A stretch of 64,000 nt of DNA from DATKJS01 sp964551995 (GCA_964551995.1 CAZKFD010000013.1:191968-255967), one strand, 5' to 3'. Shown: positions 7,991 through 17,458, counted from the first letter of the stretch. Numbers and translations are program-made. Notes: generated from the sequence alone by a model not told the origin.

Positions 7991-8316
7991 TGGAAAAGAT
8001 TCTCGAGATCGAGATCTTCGGACAACGATACAAGATCCGAGTCAAAGGAGAAGAGGATGAAAAGTACATCGGCCACTTGACTTCGTACGTGGATCAGAAG
8101 ATGCGCGAAGTGGCGATGAAATCCAAGTCCGCGGACCAGGCGAAGATCGCCGTCCTGGCGGCCCTGAACATCGCCGACGAGCTGTTTGTGAACCAGAAGA
8201 AGCTGGATCAACTCAACGAAGCCATTGGCCACATGGAGACCGAGATCGAAAACTTGGAGGTTCGTCTCTTCGAAGATGAAAATACATTCAAGGGCCTGGA
8301 AAAAGTCTCCTCCTGA
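7987..8316 (+). CDS. zapA: Cell division protein ZapA
   Basis: 109 residues. The N-terminal globular domain shows VEIFGQRYKIR-type sequence (ILEIEIFGQRYKIRVK), followed by YVDQKMRE and IAVLAALNIADEL, then a C-terminal coiled coil. ZapA stabilises FtsZ protofilament bundles. ATG at 7987 overlaps the upstream stop; the next codon is also ATG, so the start is ambiguous by one residue. A 160-bp spacer follows, unusual in this compact operon. Confidence 0.9.
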   Translation: MMEKILEIEIFGQRYKIRVKGEEDEKYIGHLTSYVDQKMREVAMKSKSADQAKIAVLAALNIADELFVNQKKLDQLNEAIGHMETEIENLEVRLFEDENTFKGLEKVSS

Positions 8317-8476
8317 CCCGTGCGGGGTGCGGGCCGTTCCAGCGGCCCCCGGTACGCCCGCCGCCCAAGGAGGATGCCGATCTCTTCTCACGAGGGGCGA
8401 TCCCCGTCGGCCCATTTGACGATATTCCGTTTTTGACCTCGTCTCCTTCTGCCCATCTTAGAAGGAGGTGACTGAC
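8317..8476 (+). other. Structured spacer between zapA and rny, possible small RNA
   Basis: No gene fits here. The end of zapA (AGTCTCCTCC, 8305-8314) can pair in 9 of 10 positions with GGAGGTGACT (8464-8473), which is the rny ribosome binding site. Inside, GGGCCG/CGGCCC and GCCGA/TCGGC form further stems. A closing stem around internal hairpins resembles 6S RNA, whose gene lies after zapA in proteobacteria, but no 6S consensus was recognised. It could equally be a translational control element for rny. Confidence 0.3.
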
Positions 8477-10039
8477 GTGAACCCGATTATCTACGGCGGC
8501 GCGGCCGTTATCATTGTTCTCCTGGCGGTGGCGATCGTCCTGCTCGCCCGGCGCCGGAAGGGCACCCGGCAAATCTTCCAGGCCCAGGAGGAGGCCGAGG
8601 CGATTCTGGCCCGGGCGAAGGAGGAAGGGGAGAAAATCAGGCGGGAATCCGCCATCGAGGCCCGCGAAAAGGACCTGGCCCGCCAGTCGGAATTCGAGAT
8701 CCGCAACCGGGAAAGACAGAGGAAGATCAGCGAGACGGAACGCCGGCTCGTCAACAAAGAGGAAAACCTCGAGCGGCGCTTCCAGGCCCTCGAGCGCAAG
8801 GAACGGGATTTCTCCCAGAAGGAGAACCGGCTTTTCCAGAAAGAAAAGGACATCGAAAAGGCCGAGGAGAAAACCCTGGAGGTCCAGAAGCAGGCCCTCC
8901 AGGAGCTCGAGCGCATCTCCGGCCTGACTCTGGAAGAAGCCAAGGCGATGCTGATCAAGAAGATCGAGGACGAGGCCAAGCTCGAGGCCATCCACACTGT
9001 CCGCAAGATCGAGGAGGAGGCCAGGGAGAAGGCCAACGCCCAGGCCCGGGAGATCATCGTCAACGCCATCCAGCGCTCGGCCGCGGAGCACGTCGTGGAG
9101 TCGACGGTCTCGGTCGTCGACCTCCCCTCCGACGACATGAAAGGGCGTATCATCGGCCGCGAAGGCCGCAATATCCGGGCCCTGGAGATGGCGACCGGAG
9201 TGGACATCATCGTCGACGACACGCCGGAGGCCGTGATCCTGTCGAGCTTCGACCCGATCCGCCGCGAGCTTGCGCGCCTGTCGATCCAGAAACTCGTAAC
9301 GGACGGCCGGATCCACCCCGCCCGGATCGAGGACATCGTCGAGTCCGTCAAGAACGACCTCGAGCAGAAGATCAAGCAGGAAGGCGAGTCGGCGGTCCTC
9401 GAGCTCAAGGTCCGGGACATCCATCCGGAGCTCGTCAAACTCCTCGGCAAGCTCAAATACAGGACGAGCTACGGGCAGAACGTCCTTCAGCACTCCAAAG
9501 AGGTCGCCATGCTGTCGGCGATGATGGCCCGGGAGATCGGGGCCGATGTCAACGTCGCCCTCCGCGCCGGGCTCCTGCACGACATCGGCAAGGCCGTGGA
9601 CAAGGACGTCGAGGGGACGCATACGGAGCTCAGCGTCGAGCTGACGAAGAAATACGGCGAGATGGAGAAGGTCGTCCAAGCCATCGCCTCCCATCACCGC
9701 GACGTGGACTTCCCCTCTATCGAGGCCGTGCTCGTCCAGTCCGCCGACACGCTCTCGGCCGCGCGGCCGGGCGCCCGCCGGGAGCTCCTCGAAACCTACA
9801 TCCAGCGCCTGGAAAAGCTCGAGGAGATCGCCATGTCGTTCGAGGGCGTTTCGAAAGCTTTCGCCCTGCAGGCCGGCCGGGAGATCCGCATCATCGTCGA
9901 GAGCCAGAAGATCTCCGATGACCGGGCGGCCCTGATCGCCAAGGAGATCGCGGCCCGGATCAAGAACGAGCTCGACTACCCCGGCCAGATCAAGGTCACG
10001 GTCATCCGGGAAATGAGGGCCGTCGAGTATGCGCGATAA
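8477..10039 (+). CDS. rny: Ribonuclease Y
   Basis: 520 residues. It is a membrane-anchored endoribonuclease that starts mRNA decay. The order is diagnostic: an N-terminal membrane helix (IIYGGAAVIIVLLAVAIVLL), a long charged coiled coil to about residue 205, a KH domain with GRIIGREGRNIRALE, and an HD domain with GLLHDIGKAVD near 365. GTG at 8477 is chosen because AAGGAGG lies 8 nt upstream; a GTG at 8468 would overlap that site. It overlaps ymdB by 11 nt. Confidence 0.95.
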   Translation: MNPIIYGGAAVIIVLLAVAIVLLARRRKGTRQIFQAQEEAEAILARAKEEGEKIRRESAIEAREKDLARQSEFEIRNRERQRKISETERRLVNKEENLERRFQALERKERDFSQKENRLFQKEKDIEKAEEKTLEVQKQALQELERISGLTLEEAKAMLIKKIEDEAKLEAIHTVRKIEEEAREKANAQAREIIVNAIQRSAAEHVVESTVSVVDLPSDDMKGRIIGREGRNIRALEMATGVDIIVDDTPEAVILSSFDPIRRELARLSIQKLVTDGRIHPARIEDIVESVKNDLEQKIKQEGESAVLELKVRDIHPELVKLLGKLKYRTSYGQNVLQHSKEVAMLSAMMAREIGADVNVALRAGLLHDIGKAVDKDVEGTHTELSVELTKKYGEMEKVVQAIASHHRDVDFPSIEAVLVQSADTLSAARPGARRELLETYIQRLEKLEEIAMSFEGVSKAFALQAGREIRIIVESQKISDDRAALIAKEIAARIKNELDYPGQIKVTVIREMRAVEYAR

Positions 10040-10832
10040 GTTCGGGGTTCTCTTCCTCGGGGATGTCGTCGGGCGGACGGGGCGGCGGGCCATGGAAAGG
10101 TTCCTGCCCGGCCTGGTCAAGAAATACGCCCCGTCGATGATCATTGCCAACGGCGAGAACGCCGCCGGCGGCAGCGGCATCACCGAGGAGATCGGGAAGG
10201 AGCTGTTCCTCCAGGTGGACGTCCTGACCTCGGGAAACCACATCTGGGATAAGAAAGAGGCCCTGCCCTACCTCGGCCAGGAGCCGCGCCTCCTGCGTCC
10301 GGCTAACTATCCGCCCGTCAATCCCGGACGGTTTTCCTACATCTTCGGGCGGGCCGACGGTGTCAAGGCGGCGGTCCTCAACCTCCAGGGGCGCGTCTTT
10401 ATGGAGCCCCTGGACTGTCCGTTCCGGCGGGCCGACGAAGAGGTCGCGCTCCTGGCCGCGGAAACGCCCGTCATCATCGTCGACTTTCACGCCGAGGCGA
10501 CCTCGGAGAAGCAGGCCCTTGGCTGGCACCTCGATGGCCGCGTGTCGGCCCTCGTGGGGACGCATACGCACGTCCCGACGGCCGACGAGCGCGTCCTGCC
10601 GAAGGGCACGGCCTACATCACCGACGTCGGCATGGTCGGCGGGCGCAACGCCGTCATCGGAATCGCCCGGGAACAGGCTCTGCAGCGGTTCTTGACCTCG
10701 AGGCCGCAGCGGTTCGAGCCATCGAGGGACGGGCTGTTCCTCTCCTGCGTCTTTATCGAGATCGACCCGTCGACGGGCCAATCCCTGTCGATCCGGAGGG
10801 AGGTCATGGCGGAGGACGGAAACGATGAATGA
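10029..10832 (+). CDS. ymdB: YmdB-family metallophosphoesterase
   Basis: 267 residues of the TIGR00282/YmdB family, starting with FLGDVVGRTGRRA and showing ANGENAAGG, the SGNHIWDKKE metal-binding motif near residue 66 and the THTHVPTADERVLP stretch near 180. Family enzymes hydrolyse 2',3'-cyclic nucleotides, and in B. subtilis YmdB is encoded directly after RNase Y, as here. It overlaps both neighbours, suggesting translational coupling. Confidence 0.93.
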   Translation: MRDKFGVLFLGDVVGRTGRRAMERFLPGLVKKYAPSMIIANGENAAGGSGITEEIGKELFLQVDVLTSGNHIWDKKEALPYLGQEPRLLRPANYPPVNPGRFSYIFGRADGVKAAVLNLQGRVFMEPLDCPFRRADEEVALLAAETPVIIVDFHAEATSEKQALGWHLDGRVSALVGTHTHVPTADERVLPKGTAYITDVGMVGGRNAVIGIAREQALQRFLTSRPQRFEPSRDGLFLSCVFIEIDPSTGQSLSIRREVMAEDGNDE

Positions 10833-12156
10833 CGGCCTAGTGACGCCCGACCGGGTCTATTCGGTCTCCGAGCTCACCGAGCTCGTCAAGGCGGCCCTCG
10901 AAGTCGCCTTCCCCCGGGTCTGGGTCGAGGGCGAGATCTCGGCTTACACGCGGGCGGCCTCGGGCCACATCTATTTTTCCCTGAAGGACGAAAAGAGCGT
11001 CCTCAAGGCCGTCCTCTGGAAGAGCGAGGCCCAGCGGGTCCCGTTCGAGATGGAGACCGGCCTGAAGGTCGTCTGCCGGGGCCGGATCACCGTCTATGCC
11101 GCCCGCGGATATTACCAGCTCTCCGTCGACCTCGTCGAGCCCAAGGGCAAGGGGGCTCTCCAGCTCGCCTTCGAGCAGCTCAAGGAGAAGCTCAGGGCCG
11201 AGGGTCTGTTCGATCCCGGCCGCAAGAAGAAGCTTCCCCTGCGGCCGAAGACGATCGGTGTCGTCACCTCCCCGACCGGAGCGGCCGTCCGGGACATCCT
11301 CCATGTCCTCGAGCGGCGGTACGCCAAGCTCCATATCCTTGTCTACCCCGCGAAGGTCCAGGGCGAGGGCGCGGCATCCGAGATCGCCGCGGGCCTCGAT
11401 TATCTCGGCGGCCTCCCCGAGGTCGACGTCATCATCGTCGGCCGGGGCGGCGGCTCGATCGAGGACCTATGGGCCTTTAACGAGGAGACCGTGGCCCGGG
11501 CCATCTTCCGCTCGCCGAAGCCCGTCATCTCCGCCGTCGGCCATGAGATCGATTTCACCATCGCCGACTTCGTCGCCGATGTCCGCGCGGCGACGCCGTC
11601 GGCGGCCGCGGAGATCGTCATAGAGAAGGAGGAAGCCTTCGAGGAGCGGATCGCGACGATGACCCAGCGGCTGGGCGAGCTCGTCCGCGCCGGGCTGCGC
11701 GACCGCAGGCTCGACGTCGGGGACCTGGCGGAGCACCGGATCTTCGACAACTTCCGCCTCGGGCTCAAGGACCTCGTCCAGCGCGTCGACGATCTGGACA
11801 TGCGGGCGCGGACCGTCCTGCGCTTCCGGCAAAAGGAGCTCGTGGAGGCCCGGGGAACGGCGCGGCTCCTCGGCGAGCGGGTCGTCCATCTTATTAGGCG
11901 AAAGCTCAGCGACCGCCGGGCCGCTTGGGAGCGGCTCACGGCGGGGCTCGGCAGCCTGAGCCCGCTCAATATCCTGAAGAAGGGCTATACGCTGTGCTGG
12001 ACGGGCGGCGGACTGAGGCTGGCCCGCAGGATCGAGGAAATCGCAGCCGCCGACAGCGTCATCGTTTCTTTCCATAAGGGCGAGTTCGAGGCCCTGGTCC
12101 GGAGCGTGGACCGGGCGAAGCTCCTGGAATCGCGCTTTCTGAAGGAGGGCTCATGA
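10825..12156 (+). CDS. xseA: Exodeoxyribonuclease VII large subunit
   Basis: 443 residues. An N-terminal OB-fold (VYSVSELTELVKAAL, VWVEGEIS) is followed by the catalytic region with GVVTSPTGAAVRDI near residue 150, GRGGGSIEDLWAFN near 210 and SAVGHEIDFTIADFVAD near 236, then coiled coil and the C-terminal NILKKGYTL block. With XseB it degrades single-stranded DNA to oligonucleotides. It overlaps ymdB and xseB. Confidence 0.95.
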   Translation: MNDGLVTPDRVYSVSELTELVKAALEVAFPRVWVEGEISAYTRAASGHIYFSLKDEKSVLKAVLWKSEAQRVPFEMETGLKVVCRGRITVYAARGYYQLSVDLVEPKGKGALQLAFEQLKEKLRAEGLFDPGRKKKLPLRPKTIGVVTSPTGAAVRDILHVLERRYAKLHILVYPAKVQGEGAASEIAAGLDYLGGLPEVDVIIVGRGGGSIEDLWAFNEETVARAIFRSPKPVISAVGHEIDFTIADFVADVRAATPSAAAEIVIEKEEAFEERIATMTQRLGELVRAGLRDRRLDVGDLAEHRIFDNFRLGLKDLVQRVDDLDMRARTVLRFRQKELVEARGTARLLGERVVHLIRRKLSDRRAAWERLTAGLGSLSPLNILKKGYTLCWTGGGLRLARRIEEIAAADSVIVSFHKGEFEALVRSVDRAKLLESRFLKEGS

Positions 12157-12455
12157 CCGCCATGACGTTTGAGAAGGCCCTGGCCGAGCTCGAGCAGGTC
12201 GTCGCCAAGCTCGAAAAGGAAGGGACCTCGCTCAACGATTCTCTGGCCCTGTTCGAGCGGGGCGTCAAGCTGGCCCGGTTCCTCAGGGGCGAGCTGGATA
12301 AGGCCGAGCGCAAGGTGGAGGTCCTTCTCAAGGACGACAAGGGGGGACTGAAGGCCGCCGACTTCGAGCCGGACGAGGTGTCCGGAGAGGACGAGCGGGA
12401 AGAGAAAGACGCTCCGAAAAGCCGCGGCCGGAAAGGAGACGGCGCGCCCTTCTGA
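12153..12455 (+). CDS. xseB: Exodeoxyribonuclease VII small subunit
   Basis: 100 residues. The core MTFEKALAELEQVVAKLE with LNDSLALFERGVKLAR is the XseB signature; the acidic and basic C-terminal tail is not conserved. It overlaps xseA by 4 nt (ATGA). A second ATG four codons in (MTFEKAL) could also be used. Confidence 0.94.
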   Translation: MTAMTFEKALAELEQVVAKLEKEGTSLNDSLALFERGVKLARFLRGELDKAERKVEVLLKDDKGGLKAADFEPDEVSGEDEREEKDAPKSRGRKGDGAPF

Positions 12456-12476
12456 CCGCGGGGCCGGAGGAGACGA

Positions 12477-13334
12477 ATGAGAGACGATTCCGCAGGGATC
12501 CGCAAGAGCCTCGATGAGAAGCGGCGCGCTGTGGACGCCGGGCTCGAAGAGCTCCTCGCCGGGGACGGCTCGCGTCTTTTCGAAGCCATGCGCTATGCCG
12601 TGGGCGGCGGGGGCAAGCGCTATCGCCCGCTGTTGCTCCTCTCAACCGGCGAGGCCTTCGGGGCCGGGCGGGCCGGACTCTTGCCCTATGCCTGCGCCGT
12701 GGAGCTTATTCACAACTATTCTCTCGTCCATGACGACCTCCCGGCGATGGACAACGACGATTTCCGCCGCGGCCGGCCGTCCTGCCACAAAGCCTTCGGA
12801 GAGGGGCTGGCCCTGCTCGCCGGCGACGGACTGCTGTCCCTGGCCTTTGAGACGTTCTCCCTGGCTCCTGCTCCCTCCGGGGATCCGGAGCGCAAAGAGC
12901 GGGCCGTGCGGGAGATCGCGGCGGCCGCCGGTGTCGGAGGGATGATCAAAGGCCAGTGGCTCGACATCAGCGTCCCCGCCGCGGCAGCAGACGAGAAGAC
13001 GTTCCTCGACCTCGTCGGGCGAAAGACGGGAGCGCTGATCACGGCGTCGGCCACGGCCGGAGCACTTCTGGCTGGAGCTGCCGGCGGCGCCCTCGAGGCG
13101 GTCGGGGAATACGGGCGGTCCGTCGGGCTGGCGTTCCAGTTCCGGGACGACCTCGCGGACGCAGGGGGATCGGGACCGGCTTCGGCACCCGACGCCGTGA
13201 CCGTGTTCGGACGCGAAGGCGCCCGAGCCCGCCTCAGAGGCTACGTGAGCCGGGCGGTGGAGGCATTGGACAGGGAGAAAATCGACTCCCTGGAACTCAG
13301 GTTCCTGGCCCGTGAGCTGGAGTGGAGACCCTGA
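12477..13334 (+). CDS. ispA: Polyprenyl synthetase (farnesyl/geranylgeranyl diphosphate synthase)
   Basis: 285 residues. It condenses isopentenyl diphosphate with allylic diphosphates. The first aspartate-rich motif is DDLPAMDNDD near residue 85, preceded by GGKRYRPLL; the second is FRDDLAD near 222. The two-residue insertion in the first motif fits the bacterial FPP synthase type. Its position between xseB and dxs is the common isoprenoid arrangement. Product chain length cannot be read with certainty. Confidence 0.92.
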   Translation: MRDDSAGIRKSLDEKRRAVDAGLEELLAGDGSRLFEAMRYAVGGGGKRYRPLLLLSTGEAFGAGRAGLLPYACAVELIHNYSLVHDDLPAMDNDDFRRGRPSCHKAFGEGLALLAGDGLLSLAFETFSLAPAPSGDPERKERAVREIAAAAGVGGMIKGQWLDISVPAAAADEKTFLDLVGRKTGALITASATAGALLAGAAGGALEAVGEYGRSVGLAFQFRDDLADAGGSGPASAPDAVTVFGREGARARLRGYVSRAVEALDREKIDSLELRFLARELEWRP

Positions 13335-13342
13335 GGATAGGC

Positions 13343-15259
13343 ATGCCCAAGATCCTCGATACCATCCAGGGGCCGGAGAGCCTCAAGAAGATGTCGGTGG
13401 AGGAGCTCGCCGCCCTGGCTGGCGAGATTCGGGCCCTCATCCTGGAGACGGTCTCCAGGAACGGCGGCCACCTCGGGTCGAACCTCGGCGTCGTCGAGCT
13501 CACGCTGGCCCTTCACTATGTCTTCGACTCCCCCCGCGACAAGATCATCTGGGACGTCGGCCACCAGTGTTACACGCACAAGATCGTGACCGGACGGAAG
13601 GGCGCCTTCTCCGGGCTCCGGCAGCGCGGGGGGATCGTCGGTTTTCCCTGCCGGGAGGAGAGCGAGCACGACTGCTACAACACGGGCCACGCCTCGACGG
13701 CCCTGTCGGCGGCCCTGGGGATGGCCGTGGCCCGGGACAAGGCCAAGGGTGATGTTCACGTCATCGCGGTCGTCGGCGACGGGAGCCTGACGGGGGGAGT
13801 GGCCCTCGAGGCGCTGAACCAGATCGGCCATCTTCGCGAGCGGATGATCATCGTTCTCAACTACAACGAGATGTCGATTTCCCCGAACGTCGGGGCTTGG
13901 TCGAAGTATCTCTCGTATCTCGTCTCCGGGCAGCACATCGTCCGGATGAAGGACCAGGCGAAGTCCATCCTCAGGACCATCCCCAAGATCGGCTGGCCCC
14001 TGATTAAGGCGGCCCGCGTCCTTGAGGAGTTCATCAAGAAGGCCATCTTTCCCGGCCTCGTCTTCGGGGAGCTCGGCATCCGCTACGTCGGGCCTGTCGA
14101 AGGCCATAGCCTCCGGTCGCTGATCGAGGTCTTCGAGCTGGCCAAGAAGTACAACGGTCCCATCCTGATCCACTGCGTGACGCAGAAGGGGCGGGGGTAC
14201 CAGCCCGCATGTCGCGATCCCGAAAAGTTCCACGGCGCCGCACCCTTCGAGATCTCGACGGGCGAGCCCTTGAACAATGGCCCGGCCGGAGCGCCGTCCT
14301 ATTCCTCCGTCTTCGGTGAGACGATGGTCAAGATCGCCAGGAAGGACGACAGGGTTCTGTCCATCACGGCGGCCATGGGGGAAGGCACCGGGCTGGGGAC
14401 TTTCGCGGCCCGTTATCCGGACCGCTTCTTCGACGTCGGCATCGCTGAACAGCACGCCGTCACCTTCGCCGCCGGGCTGGCCGCTTCCGGGCTCAAACCG
14501 GTCGTGGCCATTTACTCGACGTTCCTCCAGAGGGCGTATGATCAGGTCTACCACGATGTCTGCCTGATGGACCTGCCCGTCGTTTTCGCCCTGGACAGGG
14601 CGGGCGTCGTGCCGGACGACGGACCCACGCACCAGGGCCTCAACGACATCGTCTACCTGCGGCACATGCCCAATATGATCGTCATGGCGCCCCGGGACGA
14701 GAACGAGCTCCAGCATATGCTGTGGTCGGCGCTGTCCTACGGCCACCCCGCCGCCGTCCGGTTTCCCAAGGGCAGGGGGCTGGGGGTGGAGAGAGACGGC
14801 TCGTTCCGGTCCATCCCTCTCGGGCGCGGCGAAGTCCTGAAGCAGGGCCGCGACCTTCTCTTCGCCTTCGGAAACATGGTCCATCCCGCTCTCGAGGCCG
14901 CCGGCGCCCTCGAAAAGTCCGGGATATCGCTCGCCGTGGCCGATGCCCGCTTCGCCAAGCCGATCGACGAGGACCTGGTCTTCCGCTACGCCCAGCCGGG
15001 ACGGGCCATCATCACCCTCGAGGAGGGCGTTCTCGCCGGCGGGCTGGGAAGCGCGGTGAGGGAGGTCCTCGACCGCGAAAAGAGGTTCGGCATCCGCTTC
15101 AAGGCCATCGGCATCCCCCTCGAGATTTTTCCCGTGGGGACGGCCGAAGAGATCCGGCGCAGCTTCGGGCTGGACGCGGCCGGGCTCGTCCGGCAGATCG
15201 CGGCCTTCTATGAGAGGCGGGAGCCCCAGGAGGCCGGGGCGCCGGGAGGCAAGATGTAA
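13343..15259 (+). CDS. dxs: 1-deoxy-D-xylulose-5-phosphate synthase
   Basis: 638 residues. It makes DXP from pyruvate and glyceraldehyde 3-phosphate, the first step of the MEP isoprenoid route, using thiamine diphosphate. Visible motifs are GGHLGSNLGVVELT with the catalytic-region His, DVGHQCYTHK, the TPP motif GDGSLTGG near 147, and the C-terminal FDVGIAEQHAVTFAAG. ATG at 13343 has TGAGGA about 6 nt upstream and is preferred to a GTG at 13322 inside ispA. Confidence 0.95.
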   Translation: MPKILDTIQGPESLKKMSVEELAALAGEIRALILETVSRNGGHLGSNLGVVELTLALHYVFDSPRDKIIWDVGHQCYTHKIVTGRKGAFSGLRQRGGIVGFPCREESEHDCYNTGHASTALSAALGMAVARDKAKGDVHVIAVVGDGSLTGGVALEALNQIGHLRERMIIVLNYNEMSISPNVGAWSKYLSYLVSGQHIVRMKDQAKSILRTIPKIGWPLIKAARVLEEFIKKAIFPGLVFGELGIRYVGPVEGHSLRSLIEVFELAKKYNGPILIHCVTQKGRGYQPACRDPEKFHGAAPFEISTGEPLNNGPAGAPSYSSVFGETMVKIARKDDRVLSITAAMGEGTGLGTFAARYPDRFFDVGIAEQHAVTFAAGLAASGLKPVVAIYSTFLQRAYDQVYHDVCLMDLPVVFALDRAGVVPDDGPTHQGLNDIVYLRHMPNMIVMAPRDENELQHMLWSALSYGHPAAVRFPKGRGLGVERDGSFRSIPLGRGEVLKQGRDLLFAFGNMVHPALEAAGALEKSGISLAVADARFAKPIDEDLVFRYAQPGRAIITLEEGVLAGGLGSAVREVLDREKRFGIRFKAIGIPLEIFPVGTAEEIRRSFGLDAAGLVRQIAAFYERREPQEAGAPGGKM

Positions 15260-15339
15260 CTGGCCGGCGGCCGGCCCGTGGACGTGCCGGCGCGTCGGTG
15301 GCCGATCATCTCGGGCCGGAGACGGGGGGCGGCAGGGCT

Positions 15340-16128
15340 ATGAGAGACCGGGCGGACAGGCTGCTGGTGGGTCGGGGACTGGCCCCGAGCCGTGAGAAGG
15401 CCCAGGCCTTCATCATGGCCGGACTCGTCAGCTCGGGAAGCCGGGCCGTGCTCAAGCCGGGGGACCTCATCGACGCGGACGCCGAGATCACGCTCAAGGG
15501 CCGGATGCCTTTCGTCGGAAGGGGCGGGTTGAAGCTCGCGGAGGCTCTCGACCGGTTCGGTCTGAGCGTTGCGGGCTGGGTCGCCGTCGATATCGGCGCC
15601 TCCACCGGGGGGTTTACCGACTGCCTCCTCCAGAGGGGGGCGCGCAGGGTCTATGCCGTCGACGTCGATACGAAGCAGCTCGACGGCGGTCTGCGGAACG
15701 ATCCGCGGGTCGTCGCCGTCGAGAAGAACGCCCGCTACCTCGAAGCGGCCGACCTGGCCGAGTCACCCGACCTCATCACCCTGGACGTCTCGTTCATCTC
15801 CATCCTCAAGATCCTGCCCGCGCTGAAGGAGATTCCGGGCCCGTGGCTTCTCCTGGCCCTGATCAAGCCGCAGTTCGAGGCGGGCCGGGCCGATGTCCGG
15901 AAGAAGGGGATTGTCCGCGATCCCGCGATTCACGCGAAGGTCCTGGCCCGGGTGGCGCAGGGAGGGCGGGAGCATGGGTTCGGGCTCCGGGGTCTCATCC
16001 GCTGTTCGACGCGGGGACAGAAGGGCAACGTGGAGTTTTTCGGACTGTGGGCCAAGGGCGAGGCCGGCCGGCCCGCGGACGCCGTCCCGGCCTGGATCAA
16101 GGAGGCTGTCGGAAATGAGAACCATTAA
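15340..16128 (+). CDS. tlyA: TlyA-family rRNA (cytidine-2'-O)-methyltransferase
   Basis: 262 residues. An N-terminal S4 RNA-binding domain (RADRLLVGRGLAPSREKAQ) is followed by a Rossmann methyltransferase fold with VAVDIGASTGGFTDCLLQ near residue 80 and LDVSFISILKILPAL near 152. TlyA methylates cytidines in 16S and/or 23S rRNA; some members are also called haemolysins. ATG at 15340 begins at the S4 domain; a GTG at 15298 adds 14 unconserved residues. Overlaps nadK by 14 nt. Confidence 0.92.
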   Translation: MRDRADRLLVGRGLAPSREKAQAFIMAGLVSSGSRAVLKPGDLIDADAEITLKGRMPFVGRGGLKLAEALDRFGLSVAGWVAVDIGASTGGFTDCLLQRGARRVYAVDVDTKQLDGGLRNDPRVVAVEKNARYLEAADLAESPDLITLDVSFISILKILPALKEIPGPWLLLALIKPQFEAGRADVRKKGIVRDPAIHAKVLARVAQGGREHGFGLRGLIRCSTRGQKGNVEFFGLWAKGEAGRPADAVPAWIKEAVGNENH

Positions 16129-16963
16129 GAAAGTCGGCATCGTCATCAAGCCGCATGCTCCCGCCGTGGACAACCTCGTCGAGGGCGTCCTCGCCTACTT
16201 CGGGGAGCGCGGCATCGGCTGCGTTCTCGAAGAGGCCGCCGCCCGGAAGATCGGTCGGCCCGACGGGCTGGCGAGGTCCGACATTCCGGCGGCTTCGGAC
16301 TTCGTCATCGTCCTCGGCGGCGACGGCACACTGCTCAGCGTCGCCTATTGCGCCGCCCTGGCTGGCGTCCCCGTCATGGGGATCAACCTCGGCCGGCTCG
16401 GGTTCCTGACGGAAATCCGCGTCAGCGAAGCCTTCCAGACGCTCGACTCGTTCCTCGCCGGGAAGGAGGACATCGTCAGCCCGCGCTGGCTCCTTGAAGC
16501 CGCGACCGCCTCCGGCGTCTCCTACTGCCTGAACGACGTCGTCATCACCAAGGGGGCCGTTGCCCGCATGATCGAGTATACGATTTTCATCAACGGGGAG
16601 AACGTGGCCACGCTCAAGGCCGACGGCCTCATCGTGTCGACTCCCACGGGCTCCACCGCCTACTCCCTCTCGGCGGGCGGCCCGATCATCCACCCTCAAG
16701 TCCCGGCGGCCGTGCTGACGCCGATCTGCCCCCACACCCTAACTTACCGGCCCCTGATTATTCCCTCGGAGTCCGAAATCTGGATCCGGCTCCTGACGGG
16801 AGGCGAAGAAGTCTTCCTGACCCTAGACGGCCAGCGCGGCGGCGGGCTCCTCCGGAACGACACGATCAAGATCCGCAAGGCACCGGTCGAGCTCCAGCTC
16901 GTGACCTCGCCCCGACGGAGCTATTACGAGCTGGTCAAGGAAAAGCTCAGCTGGGCCGAATAG
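16115..16963 (+). CDS. nadK: NAD kinase
   Basis: 282 residues. It phosphorylates NAD to NADP. The GGDGTLLSVA motif is near residue 67, followed by GINLGRLGFLTE, the NDVVITKG region near 145 and the STPTGSTAYSLSAGGPI block near 172. ATG at 16115 has GGAGG ten nt upstream and lies inside the tlyA end. It closes the housekeeping operon; the next gene has its own promoter. Confidence 0.96.
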   Translation: MRTIKKVGIVIKPHAPAVDNLVEGVLAYFGERGIGCVLEEAAARKIGRPDGLARSDIPAASDFVIVLGGDGTLLSVAYCAALAGVPVMGINLGRLGFLTEIRVSEAFQTLDSFLAGKEDIVSPRWLLEAATASGVSYCLNDVVITKGAVARMIEYTIFINGENVATLKADGLIVSTPTGSTAYSLSAGGPIIHPQVPAAVLTPICPHTLTYRPLIIPSESEIWIRLLTGGEEVFLTLDGQRGGGLLRNDTIKIRKAPVELQLVTSPRRSYYELVKEKLSWAE

Positions 16964-16976
16964 GAAAAAGGCCGGT

Positions 16977-17005
16977 TTGACAAATTGCGGCTCGGCCGCT
17001 ATCAT
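16977..17005 (+). promoter_or_regulatory. Strong sigma-70-type promoter of trxA-trxB
   Basis: TTGACA (16977-16982), exactly 17 bp, TATCAT (17000-17005). Transcription would start near 17012, giving a leader of about 115 nt before trxA. Confidence 0.75.
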
Positions 17006-17127
17006 GGAAAACCCGGAAGGGGATATTCCACCGGCTCAAATCCCGTAGCATTCCGCCAGCAGCGACCTGGGCTTCAGGGGGAGAGTCTTCTTTCTGGGGA
17101 GCCGACCCCGGGCACGAGGAGGAGACA

Positions 17128-17454
17128 ATGTCCGAAGAGATCATTCACGGCACAGACGACGGCTTCGATCAGGAAGTCCTGAAGTCCGACCTCCCGGTCC
17201 TGGTCGATTTCTGGGCGCCCTGGTGCGGACCCTGCCTGATGATGGCCCCCGCACTGGATGAGATCGCCGCGACCCAGAAGGGGAAATTGAAGGTTGTCAA
17301 GATCAACGTGGACGAAAACAACAAGACCGCCATGACCTACGGCGTCATGGCCATTCCCACGCTGATGCTGTTCAAGGGCGGGGAACTCAAGGAAAAGTCG
17401 GTCGGCGTCGTTTCCAAGGGGAAGCTCGCCGAGCTTGTCGCCCGTCACATCTGA
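17128..17454 (+). CDS. trxA: Thioredoxin
   Basis: 108 residues, the standard length, with the WCGPC active site at residues 32-36, the cis-proline in AIPTLMLF and the FWAPWCGPCLMMAP context. It is a general disulfide reductase reduced by TrxB, whose gene follows at once. AGGAGG precedes the ATG by 6 nt. Confidence 0.96.
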   Translation: MSEEIIHGTDDGFDQEVLKSDLPVLVDFWAPWCGPCLMMAPALDEIAATQKGKLKVVKINVDENNKTAMTYGVMAIPTLMLFKGGELKEKSVGVVSKGKLAELVARHI

Positions 17455-17458
17455 GCCC

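Noticed and set aside
8288..10243. 651-codon open frame opposite rny and the ymdB start
   Set aside because: Shadow of the rny coding sequence with repetitive Asp/Leu composition and no recognisable motif.
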